Assembly (NCBI RefSeq): GCF_003086775.1
Contig: NZ_CP026001.1
Coordinates: forward strand, 1,266,407 to 1,330,406
Reading direction: 5' to 3'
DNA: 64,000 nucleotides
Origin: Stenotrophomonas sp. ZAC14D1_NAIMI4_1
Lineage (GTDB): Bacteria; Pseudomonadota; Gammaproteobacteria; Xanthomonadales; Xanthomonadaceae
How positions within the stretch are numbered: position 1 is the first letter of the stretch; the number at the start of each line of letters is the position of its first letter. A program made the translations under genes and the position numbers. The notes under the pieces were generated by a model. It worked only from the letters and a program-made list of their open reading frames with translations, did no database searches and was not told the DNA's origin. Below, one piece after another: positions 25,058 to 33,396 of the stretch.

Positions 25058-26812
25058 TTACTTGACCCCGTGCATCATCCGCTTCAGCAGTGGCGCGGCG
25101 ATGAAGGCCAGCACCGCACAGCCCAGGCCGATCCACATCAGCAGCCAGAACAGGTGCGCATAGGCGCCTGCAGCCGCCACCATGTCCAGTGATTCACCTT
25201 CGGGCACCTCGATCGCTGCCAGCTTGCCGAACAGTGCGGCAAGCGTTTCGGAGAACGCGGTCGCCAGGAACCAGGTGCCCATCATCAGGCTCATCACCCG
25301 CGGCACGGCCAGCTGGGTCACCGCCGAAAGGCCGACCGGCGACAGGCACATTTCGCCACTGGCCAGCAGGAAGTAGGCCAGCACGAGCCACCACACGCTG
25401 GCCATTTCACCGGTGGCGCCCACCTGCTGCGCGGCCAGCGCCAGCGGCACGAAGGACAGCGCACCGATCACCAGGCCCCAGGCCGACTTCACCGGCTTGC
25501 CCGGCTCCCAGCCGCGGCGGTCCATCCAGGTCCACAGCGCGGCAAAGGCCGGGGCCAGCAGCACCAGGAACAGGCCGCCCAGATAGGTCAGCGAGCCGGC
25601 GGTCTGCGGAATCACCAGGCAGTCGCGCACCAGAAGCACCAGCATCAGCGCCACGATGGCGATGAAGAATGCACGCGGCGCGTTCGAACCCGGGCGACGC
25701 TCGGACAGGCGCGCGCTGACCACGAAGCCCAGCGGTGCCAGCAGCAGCGAGACGATCGACCACGGCAGCGGGGTGCCACCGGTGATGACCAGCGCCGGCA
25801 CGATGTCCTTGGTCAGCAGGCGATCGGTGAAGGTGACCCACGAGCCGTAGGACTGCTCGTACAGGGTGAAGAACACCAGCGCCATGAAGATCAGCACCAT
25901 CAGCGCGATCATCTGCTGGCGCTGCACCGGGGTGCACTTGCTGCCGGTGAACCAGGCAAACCAGACCAGCACGCCGCCCAGCACCACCAGCATCAGCATC
26001 AGCGCCAGGCTGATCTCGCCGCCGAGGGCAAAGGCGCCGTTGCCGGCGGCCCACATCAACCACGCCACCGGCAGCACGCCGATCACCGCGCACAGGTAGA
26101 TCAGCCATTCGCGCGGCAGGCCCAGCACCTTCTGCTTCAGTGCGGCCGGCTGCGGCGGTTCGGCGTGGCCCTGCAGGTACTTCTGGCCCCACAGGAACAT
26201 GGCCAGGCCGGCCAGCATGCCGATGCCGGCCGCGCCGAAGCCGTATTTCCAGCCATAGGCCTCGCCGAGGAAACCGCAGACCAGCGAGGAGAACAGCGCG
26301 CCGAGGTTGATGCCGGCATAGAACAGCGAGAAGCCCGAATCGCGGCGCGGGTCGTCCTGCGGGTAGAGCTTGCCGACAATGGTGGAGATGTTCGGCTTGA
26401 GGAAGCCGACGCCCATGATGATCAGTGCCAGCGACAGGTAGGTCACGGCCAGCGCCGAGGTATCGCGCACCACCTCGCCGTTGACCCGGTACGCGGCGTG
26501 GCCCTCGAAGGCCATGCCCAGGTGGCCCAGCACCAGCAGGATGCCGCCGAACAGCACCGCCCGGCGCATGCCCAGCCAGCGGTCGGCGAGCATGCCGCCG
26601 AACACGGGGATGCAGTAGACCAGGCCGCCATAGGCACCGAGCAGGTCCAGGCCGGCCTTGTCGCCGAACAGGTGGTACTTGGTGAGGTAGAGCAGCAGCA
26701 GCGCCTTCATCCCGTAGAAGGAGAAGCGCTCCCACATTTCGGTGAAGAAGCAGACGTAGACGCCTTTCGGGTGGCCGAGGAAGTCGTCGGAAGCGATAGC
26801 GGCAGAATTCAT
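25058..26812 (-). CDS. POT/PTR-family proton-dependent di-/tripeptide transporter
   Basis: This 584-residue membrane protein has about 14 helices. It carries the POT signature FFTEMWERFSFYGMKALLLLYL near the N terminus with the ExxER-type motif EMWER, followed by GGMLADRWLGMRRAVLFGG. The family imports di- and tripeptides with protons. It is a natural partner to the secreted peptidases next door. The start at 26812 begins with MNSAAIASDDFLGHPKGVYVCF; the upstream open frame is repeat sequence. It is longer than the roughly 500 residues of E. coli DtpA, due to larger loops and a long C-terminal part. Confidence 0.92.
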   Translation of the reverse strand: MNSAAIASDDFLGHPKGVYVCFFTEMWERFSFYGMKALLLLYLTKYHLFGDKAGLDLLGAYGGLVYCIPVFGGMLADRWLGMRRAVLFGGILLVLGHLGMAFEGHAAYRVNGEVVRDTSALAVTYLSLALIIMGVGFLKPNISTIVGKLYPQDDPRRDSGFSLFYAGINLGALFSSLVCGFLGEAYGWKYGFGAAGIGMLAGLAMFLWGQKYLQGHAEPPQPAALKQKVLGLPREWLIYLCAVIGVLPVAWLMWAAGNGAFALGGEISLALMLMLVVLGGVLVWFAWFTGSKCTPVQRQQMIALMVLIFMALVFFTLYEQSYGSWVTFTDRLLTKDIVPALVITGGTPLPWSIVSLLLAPLGFVVSARLSERRPGSNAPRAFFIAIVALMLVLLVRDCLVIPQTAGSLTYLGGLFLVLLAPAFAALWTWMDRRGWEPGKPVKSAWGLVIGALSFVPLALAAQQVGATGEMASVWWLVLAYFLLASGEMCLSPVGLSAVTQLAVPRVMSLMMGTWFLATAFSETLAALFGKLAAIEVPEGESLDMVAAAGAYAHLFWLLMWIGLGCAVLAFIAAPLLKRMMHGVK

Positions 26813-26836
26813 CGGCGGATTATAGGCGCGTGCCGG

Positions 26837-26918
26837 GTAGCGCCGGGCCATGCCCGGCGGCTCTACGCAACGCCGGGCATGGCCCAGCAGCCCCAGTAGA
26901 TCCACGCCATGCGTGGAT
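26837..26918. repeat. GTAG palindromic repeats, two classes
   Basis: GTAGCGCCGGGCCATGCCCGGC closes with CTAC at 26866 and is followed by an inverted partial copy GCCGGGCATGGCCC. A third unit, GTAGATCCACGCCATGCGTGGAT, lies at 26896-26918. They separate the POT gene from the DUF1624 gene. Confidence 0.8.
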
Positions 26919-26940
26919 GGGGCTCATCACGCGCGGTCGA

Positions 26941-28089
26941 TTACAGGTACCGCAGCCAGGCCAGGTCGCGGCGGCGCGCCTTGAACCGGCCGAACAGCAG
27001 CGTCGGCGGGTACATCGCCACCGCCAGCGCGCAGGCCACCAGCAGCAGGCCGGCCACCGAATCCAGCGCGTACAGGCTGCCGTGGGTGGGCCCCCAGATG
27101 GCCAGCGCGGCCACGTACAGCAGCTTCAGCACGTACAGGTGCAGCAGGTAGAAGAACATCGGCGCCGCACCGATGTCGGCCAGCGGGCGCAGGGCGCGGG
27201 CCACCGGCGGCCATTCGTACAGGCGCAGCAGCAACAGGCCCACGCCCAGGGTCAGCAGCAGGAACTGCAGCGACGGCGGGTATTTGGTCACGTTGAACAC
27301 GCTCATCCAGGTGCGCAGGGCGCTGTCCTGGTGCTGCCACGGCGCTTCGCCGTAACCGTTGGCCAGGCGCAGCAGGGCGAAGGCCGCCAGTGCGCCCAGC
27401 CCGGACCACAGCAGCCAGCGCTGGCGCTGCACCGGGTCGCGGTCGCGGGCGAACCACGGCCCCATCAGGTAACCCAGCACGATCACGCCGATCCACGGCA
27501 GTACCGGGTAGGACGTGCGCAGGCGCAGCACGCCGGTTTCGATCCAGTCGCGCTGGTGCAGCACTTTCCACAGCACGGCCAGCACGCCGTTGCCTTCCAC
27601 GCGCACGCCATCGAACAGGTTGTGGCCGGCCACCAGCAGCACGCCCAGCACCAGCAGCGCCGGGCGCGGCAGCCACAGCAGGCCGGCCAGCGCGATCATG
27701 CTCAGGCCGATGGCCCAGATCACCTGCAGGTACAGCGTGTCCGGCGGGAACTGGAAGGTCCAGGCGAAGTTGACCAGGGTCAGTTCCAGCACGACCAGGA
27801 ACAGGCCGCGCTTGAGCAGGAAGGCGGCGATGGCGCGGCGCGGGTCGGCCTGGCGCTGGCCGTACAGCCACGCCGACAGGCCGGTGAGCAGCACGAACAC
27901 CGGGGCGCACAGGTGCGCCAGCAGGCGGCAGGCAAACAGGGCAGGGGACACGCTGGCCGCATCCATCGGGTCGCCGACCTGGTGCTGCAGGAAGAAGGTC
28001 TCGCGCACGTGGTCAAGCAGCATCAGCAGCATCACGGTGCCGCGCAGCTGGTCGATGGAGGCCAGCCGTGGGGAGGGGGAAGGGGGCAC
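26941..28089 (-). CDS. DUF1624 membrane protein (heparan-alpha-glucosaminide N-acetyltransferase-like)
   Basis: This is a multi-helix inner membrane protein, about 382 residues from the GTG at 28089, with roughly ten helices. Its opening RLASIDQLRGTVMLLMLLDHVRE matches the conserved start of the DUF1624/HGSNAT-like acyltransferase family, where the first helix carries a conserved D and H. Members are thought to move acyl groups across the membrane to sugars. The start is uncertain: a GTG at 28146 is also in frame. TATGTTATA at about 28117-28130 (minus strand) resembles a -10 box, so the downstream start is preferred. Function beyond family level is unknown. Confidence 0.72.
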   Translation of the reverse strand: MPPSPSPRLASIDQLRGTVMLLMLLDHVRETFFLQHQVGDPMDAASVSPALFACRLLAHLCAPVFVLLTGLSAWLYGQRQADPRRAIAAFLLKRGLFLVVLELTLVNFAWTFQFPPDTLYLQVIWAIGLSMIALAGLLWLPRPALLVLGVLLVAGHNLFDGVRVEGNGVLAVLWKVLHQRDWIETGVLRLRTSYPVLPWIGVIVLGYLMGPWFARDRDPVQRQRWLLWSGLGALAAFALLRLANGYGEAPWQHQDSALRTWMSVFNVTKYPPSLQFLLLTLGVGLLLLRLYEWPPVARALRPLADIGAAPMFFYLLHLYVLKLLYVAALAIWGPTHGSLYALDSVAGLLLVACALAVAMYPPTLLFGRFKARRRDLAWLRYL

Positions 28090-28180
28090 GCGAGATGCTC
28101 GACCGGCGTGACAGGATATAACATAACAACAACGTGTTTCCAGCACGCTCCGGGAGCTGTGGACGCGAGTACCTGCCCGC

Positions 28181-28705
28181 TCAGGGCAGGCAGACCGCGG
28201 GACTCCAGCCCAGCGCCTTGTCGTACTTGACCTCGATCGCTCGCTGGCTCCCGTCCGCGTTCGCTTTCACGCAGAATCGGGCGCGGTGGAATTGGGTAGC
28301 GCCGGTTCTGGTGGCCGACATCGAGACGTCGTACAGGCGCCCAGGCTGCAGTGGCATGGCCGTTTGCGTTGCAACAGCGTTGCCAGGCACTTCGCCGTAA
28401 AGCACGCAGGCTCCGGGTGGAAGCGGCAGTGACGCGGGATGCTCAAAGTAGAAAGACCATTGCCGCTGCAGTGGTGGCGTAATCGCGTCATGCACCTCCA
28501 CACCGAACACCTGCGGCGTCTTGCCGATACGCTTGCGCTCCTTCTTGGGTAGCCCGAAACAGGGTGTGCCGGCATGGTCGGTGACCTCGACCGCGCCAAC
28601 GCGACTCCAGGCAGAGGCGTGATCAGTCAGTGGCATCAGGCAGAACAGGGCCGCGATGGCCAGGGCTGGCGATTTGATCGGGCGGACCCGAAGTGCGTTG
28701 TTCAT
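28181..28705 (-). CDS. Secreted protein of unknown function
   Basis: This 174-residue protein has a signal peptide (SPALAIAALFCLMPLTDHASA). The mature part of about 142 residues contains three cysteines, TPCFGLPKKERKRIGKTPQVFGVEV and a closing half with YDVSMSATRTGATQFHRARFCVK. The start at 28705 is chosen because GAGG sits 6 bases before it; the ATG at 28723 lacks a ribosome site. I do not recognise the family. It stands on the minus strand upstream of the DUF1624 gene with a 92-base gap. Confidence 0.65.
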   Translation of the reverse strand: MNNALRVRPIKSPALAIAALFCLMPLTDHASAWSRVGAVEVTDHAGTPCFGLPKKERKRIGKTPQVFGVEVHDAITPPLQRQWSFYFEHPASLPLPPGACVLYGEVPGNAVATQTAMPLQPGRLYDVSMSATRTGATQFHRARFCVKANADGSQRAIEVKYDKALGWSPAVCLP

Positions 28706-29000
28706 GGGGTGCCTCGGCGGCATGCGTTCAGATCGTGAACACGATGCATGGGGCGGTGATGCACTTCAAACGGTGTGGGCTGGAAAGCTGCAGTACCGAC
28801 TGGCCCGGCCCGTGCAGGACAAGGCGTCAGCGGCGCGAGGCAGCCCACCGGGATGTGCCTGACCGGCTGGGTGTGTTGGCGGAGTTTGGCCAAATGCGAC
28901 TATCCCACTGGTCACCTGCCCGCAACCCTCCCGAACCGCACTGGACTTGCCGCCCCCTGAACGCTAGCGTGCAAGGGATTTTTTGCCAGCAGGGGCTTCC
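28706..29000. other. Intergenic region without recognised gene
   Basis: This 295-base stretch separates two divergent genes and should hold their promoters. I see no clear -10/-35 pair, repeat or conserved reading frame. A TTTTTT run at 28979-28984 lies just before the transporter's ribosome site. Confidence 0.4.
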
Positions 29001-30965
29001 ATGAACCATGACGCTGCGCCCAAGCAGCTCACCTTCCGCGCAGTGGCCCTGGCCATCGTGCTGGCGGTGGTGCTGTCGGCGGCCAACGCCTATCTCGGTC
29101 TGTTCGCAGGCCTGACCATCGCCACCGCCATTCCCGCGGCGGTCATTTCCATGGGCGTGCTGCGCCTGCTGGGCGGTGGTTCCATCCTCGAAAACAACAT
29201 CGTCCAGACCGGCGCTTCGGCCGGTTCGTCCATCGCCGCCGGTGTCATCTTCACCATCCCGGCGCTGGTCATCATGGGCTACTGGCCGGACTTCAAGTAC
29301 TGGTGGGTGCTGGGCATCGCCGGCCTGGGCGGCCTGCTGGGCGTGCTGTTCTCGGTGCCGCTGCGCCGTTCGATGATCGTCGAAGACCCGCTGCCGTTCC
29401 CGGAAGGCAAGGCCGCGGCCGAAGTGCTCAAGGCCGGTGAGAACCCCGGCCCGGGCCTGAAGATCCTCGGCCTGTCGGCCGTCATCGGCGCCTTCGTCAA
29501 GCTGGCCGCCGAAAGCGGCCTGCGCCTGATCCCCGATGCCTGGTCGACCTCGGCCTACGTCGGCAGCTCCAAGATCACCGCCTTCATCGGCACCAACCTG
29601 TCGCCGGCCCTGCTGGGCGTGGGCTACATCGTTGGCCTGAACGTCGGCATCGTGGTCGTGTCCGGTTCGATCCTGACCTGGCACATCGCCATCCCGATCT
29701 ACCAGGCGTTCTTCATGAACACCGATCCGGCCCTGGCCGCGTCGGTCGCAGCCGCCTCGTCCACCGAGGCCGCGTTCGCCATCTGGGGCGCGAAGATGCG
29801 TTACCTCGGCGTCGGCGCGATGCTGATCGGCGGCATCTGGACCCTGATCTCGCTGCGCAAGTCGCTGCTGAACGGCGTCAAGAGCGGCTTTGCTGCCGCG
29901 CGCAAGAGTGGCGGCCCGGTGCTGGCCCACACCGAACGCGACCTGCCGATGAAGTGGATGCTGGTGGCCCTGGTGGTCTTCGTGCTGCCGCTGCTGGCCC
30001 TGTACCAGGCCATCGTCGGCCAGTGGCACGTGTCGATCCCGATGACCATCATCATGATCGTCGCCGGCTTCCTGTTCGTGTCGGTCTCGGCTTACCTGGC
30101 CGGCCTGATCGGTTCGTCCAACAACCCGGTCTCGGGCATCACCATCTCCACCATCCTGTTCGCTTCGGCCGTGCTGGTGGTGCTGCTGGGCGCCGACGGC
30201 CTCAAGCCGGTCGGTGCCGGCGGTGCGCCGCTGGGTGCGGTGGCCGCCATCATGATCGGAGCGGTGGTCTGCTGCGCCGCCGCGGTGGGCGGTGACAACC
30301 TGCAGGACCTCAAGGCCGGCTACATCGTCGGTGCCACCCCGTGGAAGCAGCAGCTGATGCTGGGCATCGGCGCGTTCTCGTGCGCGCTGATCATGGCCCC
30401 GGTGCTGAACCTGCTGGCGACCGCCTACGGCATCGGCGTGAAGTCCGAGCTGCACCCGAACGCGCTGGCCGCCCCGCAGGCGAACCTGATGGCGTCGGTG
30501 GCCAAGGGCCTGTTCGGTGGCGAACTGCCGTGGACCTTCATCGGCATCGGTGCCGTGGTCGGTGCGGTCATCATCGCCTTCGACAGCTGGCTGAAGTCGC
30601 GCAATTCGCGCTTCCGCGTGCCGGTGCTGGCCGCCGCCATCGGTATCTACCTGCCGCTGGAACTGATGGTGCCGATCTTCCTGGGTGGCCTGATCGCCTA
30701 CCTGGTCGAGCGCTTCCACAAGGTGCGTGGCGATGACGAAGAAGGCCGCGACCGCGTGCACAAGCCGGGCGTGCTGTTCGCCGCCGGCCTGATCACCGGC
30801 GAGGCCCTGATGGGTATCGCCATTGCCGTGCCGATCGTGGTCAGCAGCCGCGCCGACGTGCTGGCCCTGCCGTTCCACCTGCCGGCCGCGCAGTGGTTCG
30901 GCCTGGCCGTGCTGTTCCTGGTGGGCCTGCTGATCTACCGCACCGGCAAGCGCGCCATGGCGTAA
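29001..30965 (+). CDS. OPT-family oligopeptide transporter
   Basis: This 654-residue membrane protein has about 16 hydrophobic segments. Its N-terminal block (AVVLSAANAYLGLFAGLTIATAIPAAVISMGVLR) and the loop SILENNIVQTGASAGSSIAAGVIFTIPAL are typical of bacterial OPT proteins, as is NPVSGITISTILFAS later. The family takes up oligopeptides or metal-chelate compounds by proton symport. The start at 29001 has GCAGGGGC upstream. The gene lies in a run of peptidase and peptide transporter genes and is followed by a terminator. Substrate unknown. Confidence 0.9.
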   Translation: MNHDAAPKQLTFRAVALAIVLAVVLSAANAYLGLFAGLTIATAIPAAVISMGVLRLLGGGSILENNIVQTGASAGSSIAAGVIFTIPALVIMGYWPDFKYWWVLGIAGLGGLLGVLFSVPLRRSMIVEDPLPFPEGKAAAEVLKAGENPGPGLKILGLSAVIGAFVKLAAESGLRLIPDAWSTSAYVGSSKITAFIGTNLSPALLGVGYIVGLNVGIVVVSGSILTWHIAIPIYQAFFMNTDPALAASVAAASSTEAAFAIWGAKMRYLGVGAMLIGGIWTLISLRKSLLNGVKSGFAAARKSGGPVLAHTERDLPMKWMLVALVVFVLPLLALYQAIVGQWHVSIPMTIIMIVAGFLFVSVSAYLAGLIGSSNNPVSGITISTILFASAVLVVLLGADGLKPVGAGGAPLGAVAAIMIGAVVCCAAAVGGDNLQDLKAGYIVGATPWKQQLMLGIGAFSCALIMAPVLNLLATAYGIGVKSELHPNALAAPQANLMASVAKGLFGGELPWTFIGIGAVVGAVIIAFDSWLKSRNSRFRVPVLAAAIGIYLPLELMVPIFLGGLIAYLVERFHKVRGDDEEGRDRVHKPGVLFAAGLITGEALMGIAIAVPIVVSSRADVLALPFHLPAAQWFGLAVLFLVGLLIYRTGKRAMA

Positions 30966-30974
30966 GGGAATGGG

Positions 30975-31032
30975 GTAGTGCCGGCCGCTGGCCGGCAACC
31001 CAGGCAGATTGCCGGCCCGCGGCCGGCACTAC
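30975..31032. repeat. GTAG palindromic repeat pair, CCGGCC class
   Basis: GTAGTGCCGGCCGCTGGCCGGCA is followed by an inverted copy that ends GCCGGCACTAC. The pair sits 9 bases after the transporter stop codon and just before its terminator. Confidence 0.85.
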
Positions 31033-31037
31033 CGCAG

Positions 31038-31065
31038 ACCGCGCTACGGCGCGGTTTGCTTTTTC
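31038..31065 (+). terminator. Terminator after the OPT transporter gene
   Basis: ACCGCGC and GCGCGGT pair around TACG and are followed by TTGCTTTTT. It lies directly after the GTAG repeat pair. Confidence 0.7.
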
Positions 31066-31167
31066 TGGCGGCGCGGCAACCCCGGCCGGGCGGCCATGAC
31101 CGATGGCCTTGGCAGCCCCGCCCGCACGGGCCTACCATCGGTTTTTTGCCGTCCTGCGGAGACCCCG

Positions 31168-33246
31168 ATGAAACTGCGTCATGCCCTGCTGCCACTGAGC
31201 CTGCTGGCCGCCCTGCCCAGCGTCGCCGCTGCCCGTGGCCTGGAAGTCCGCGACATGGTGGCCATGGATCGCGTCTCCGCCCCGGTCCTGACCGCCGACG
31301 GCGGCACCGTGGTGTTTGCCAAGCGCAGCACCGATGCCAACCTGAAGTCCAGCACCGCGCTGTTCGCGCGCAACCTGCGCACCCGCGATGCGGCACCGCC
31401 GAAGCAGATCACCCCGGCCGGCTGGAACGTCAACTCGGCTTCGCTCTCGGCCGACGGCCAGACCGTGTACTTCCTCAGCGCCAAGAACGGCAGCCAGCAG
31501 CTGTACGCACAGGCCATCAGCGGCGGCACCCCGCGCCAGCTGACCGATTTCGCGGTGGACGTGGACAGCTACCACGTCTCGCCGCAGGACGACCGCGTGC
31601 TGTTCAGCGCCGGCGTGTTCCAGGCCTGTGCCTCGGACCTGGCCTGCACCGAGAAGAAGCTCAAGGACGTGGCCGATGCCAAGGCCAGCGGCAAGGTCTT
31701 CGATTCGCTGTTCGTGCGCCATTGGGACACCTGGAACGATGGCCGCCGCAACACCCTGTTCGTGGCCCCGCTGCCGGCGGCCAAGGCCGGCCCGGTGAAG
31801 GGCGCCTCGGCGCTGAGCGCGACCATCGACGGCGACGCACCGTCCAAGCCGTTCGGCGGCAATGACGATTTCACCTGGTCGCCGGACGGCGCCAGCGTGG
31901 TGGCCAGCATCCGCGTGGCCGGCAAGCAGGAACCGTGGTCGACCAACTTCGACCTGTACCGTTTCGATGCCGCCGGCAAGCAGGCGCCGGTCAACCTGAC
32001 CGCCGCCAACCCGGCCTGGGATGCCGGCCCGGTGTTCAGCGCCGACGGCAAGACCCTGTTCTACCGCGCCATGAAGCGCCCGGGCTTCGAAGCCGACCGC
32101 TTCGGCCTGATGGCGATGGACGTGGCCAGCGGCAAGACCCGCGAGATCGCCCCGCAGTGGGATCGTTCGGCCGGTGAGATCAACCTCTCCGCCGATGGCG
32201 CCAGCATCTACACCACCACCGACGACCTGGGCGAGCACCCGCTGTTCCAGATCGACGTGGCCAGCGGCAAGGCCACCAAGGTCATCGGCGATGGCACCGT
32301 GTCTGCGGTCAGCGTGGCCGGCAACAGCGTGGCCATCACCCGCAACAGCCTGAAGAGCAATGACCAGGTGCTGGTCGGCATGCTGCCGGCTGCCGGGCAG
32401 CCGATCGGCGAACTGCGCGCGCTGACCCCGGCCGCCGGCGACGTGCTGAAGGACGTCAACTTCGGCGACTTCGAACAGTTCGAGTTCAAGGGCTGGAACA
32501 ACGACACCGTGCACGGCTACGTGGTCAAGCCGCACAACTACCAGGAAGGCAAGTCCTACCCGGTCGCGTTCCTCATCCACGGCGGCCCGCAGGGCAGCTT
32601 CGGCAATGGCTGGAGCTACCGCTGGAACCCGCAGACCTACACCGGCCAGGGCTACGCCGTGGTCATGATCGATTTCCACGGTTCCACCGGCTACGGCCAG
32701 GCCTTCACCGATGCGATCAGCCAGCACTGGGGCGACCGCCCGCTGGAAGACCTGCAGAAGGGCTGGAACGCCGCGCTGAAGCAGTATTCCTTCCTCAACG
32801 GTGACAAGGCCTGCGCACTGGGCGCCAGCTACGGCGGCTTCATGGTCAACTGGATCGCCGGCAACTGGAACAGCCCGTTCAAGTGCCTGGTCAACCACGA
32901 CGGCGTGTTCGACCAGCGCATGATGGGCTACGCCACCGAAGAACTGTGGTTCACCGAGTGGGAGCAGGGCGGCACGCCGTACGAGAAGGCGACCAACTTC
33001 GAGAAGTTCAACCCGGTCAACCACGTGGCCGACTGGAAGAAGCCGATCCTGGTCATCCATGGCCAGCAGGACTTCCGCATTCCGGTCGAGCAGGGCCTGG
33101 CCGCGTTCACTGCTGCCCAGCGCCAGGGCATCGAATCGAAGTTCCTGTACTTCCCGGACGAGAACCACTGGGTGCTGAAGCCGAACAACAGCATCCTGTG
33201 GCATGACACCGTCAACGCCTGGCTGAAGCAGCACATCGGCGAATAA
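31168..33246 (+). CDS. Secreted S9-family peptidase (dipeptidyl/acylaminoacyl peptidase type)
   Basis: This 692-residue enzyme has a signal peptide (KLRHALLPLSLLAALPSVAAARG). A WD/PD40-like beta-propeller follows (repeated blades such as FTWSPDGASVVA, PVFSADGKTLFY and INLSADGASIYT), then a hydrolase domain. The nucleophile is Ser554 in LGASYGGFMVNW, with Asp in HGQQDFRIP and His in DENHWVL. It is only distantly related to the two S9 copies at 21-25 kb. It would release dipeptides or remove blocked residues in the periplasm. It is a separate unit, flanked by terminators on both sides. Confidence 0.9.
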   Translation: MKLRHALLPLSLLAALPSVAAARGLEVRDMVAMDRVSAPVLTADGGTVVFAKRSTDANLKSSTALFARNLRTRDAAPPKQITPAGWNVNSASLSADGQTVYFLSAKNGSQQLYAQAISGGTPRQLTDFAVDVDSYHVSPQDDRVLFSAGVFQACASDLACTEKKLKDVADAKASGKVFDSLFVRHWDTWNDGRRNTLFVAPLPAAKAGPVKGASALSATIDGDAPSKPFGGNDDFTWSPDGASVVASIRVAGKQEPWSTNFDLYRFDAAGKQAPVNLTAANPAWDAGPVFSADGKTLFYRAMKRPGFEADRFGLMAMDVASGKTREIAPQWDRSAGEINLSADGASIYTTTDDLGEHPLFQIDVASGKATKVIGDGTVSAVSVAGNSVAITRNSLKSNDQVLVGMLPAAGQPIGELRALTPAAGDVLKDVNFGDFEQFEFKGWNNDTVHGYVVKPHNYQEGKSYPVAFLIHGGPQGSFGNGWSYRWNPQTYTGQGYAVVMIDFHGSTGYGQAFTDAISQHWGDRPLEDLQKGWNAALKQYSFLNGDKACALGASYGGFMVNWIAGNWNSPFKCLVNHDGVFDQRMMGYATEELWFTEWEQGGTPYEKATNFEKFNPVNHVADWKKPILVIHGQQDFRIPVEQGLAAFTAAQRQGIESKFLYFPDENHWVLKPNNSILWHDTVNAWLKQHIGE

Positions 33247-33254
33247 GCGTTACC

Positions 33255-33286
33255 AGCGCCGCCCTTCGGGGCGGCGCTTTCGTTTT
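33255..33286 (+). terminator. Terminator after the S9 peptidase gene
   Basis: AGCGCCGCCC and GGGCGGCGCT form a perfect 10-base stem around TTCG, followed by TTCGTTTT. It begins 8 bases after the stop codon. Confidence 0.82.
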
Positions 33287-33319
33287 CGCCGGTGGGTGGC
33301 GGCCGCCATCCGCTTTACT

Positions 33320-33384
33320 GGTGGGTGCCGACCGTTGGTCGGCACGCCTTTTGCCAACAGCAGCCGAGCATGGCTCGGCTCTAC
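33320..33384. repeat. Two palindromic repeat units directly before a gene
   Basis: GTGCCGACCGTTGGTCGGCAC and GCCGAGCATGGCTCGGCTCTAC lie in tandem. The CTAC end is only 12 bases from the ATG of the DUF819 gene. Confidence 0.8.
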
Positions 33385-33396
33385 AAGAGCGCCTGC

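Noticed and set aside
28827..30998. A 723-codon open frame opposite the OPT transporter gene
   Set aside because: Composition is almost only His, Gln, Asp, Arg and Gly, typical of an antisense shadow.
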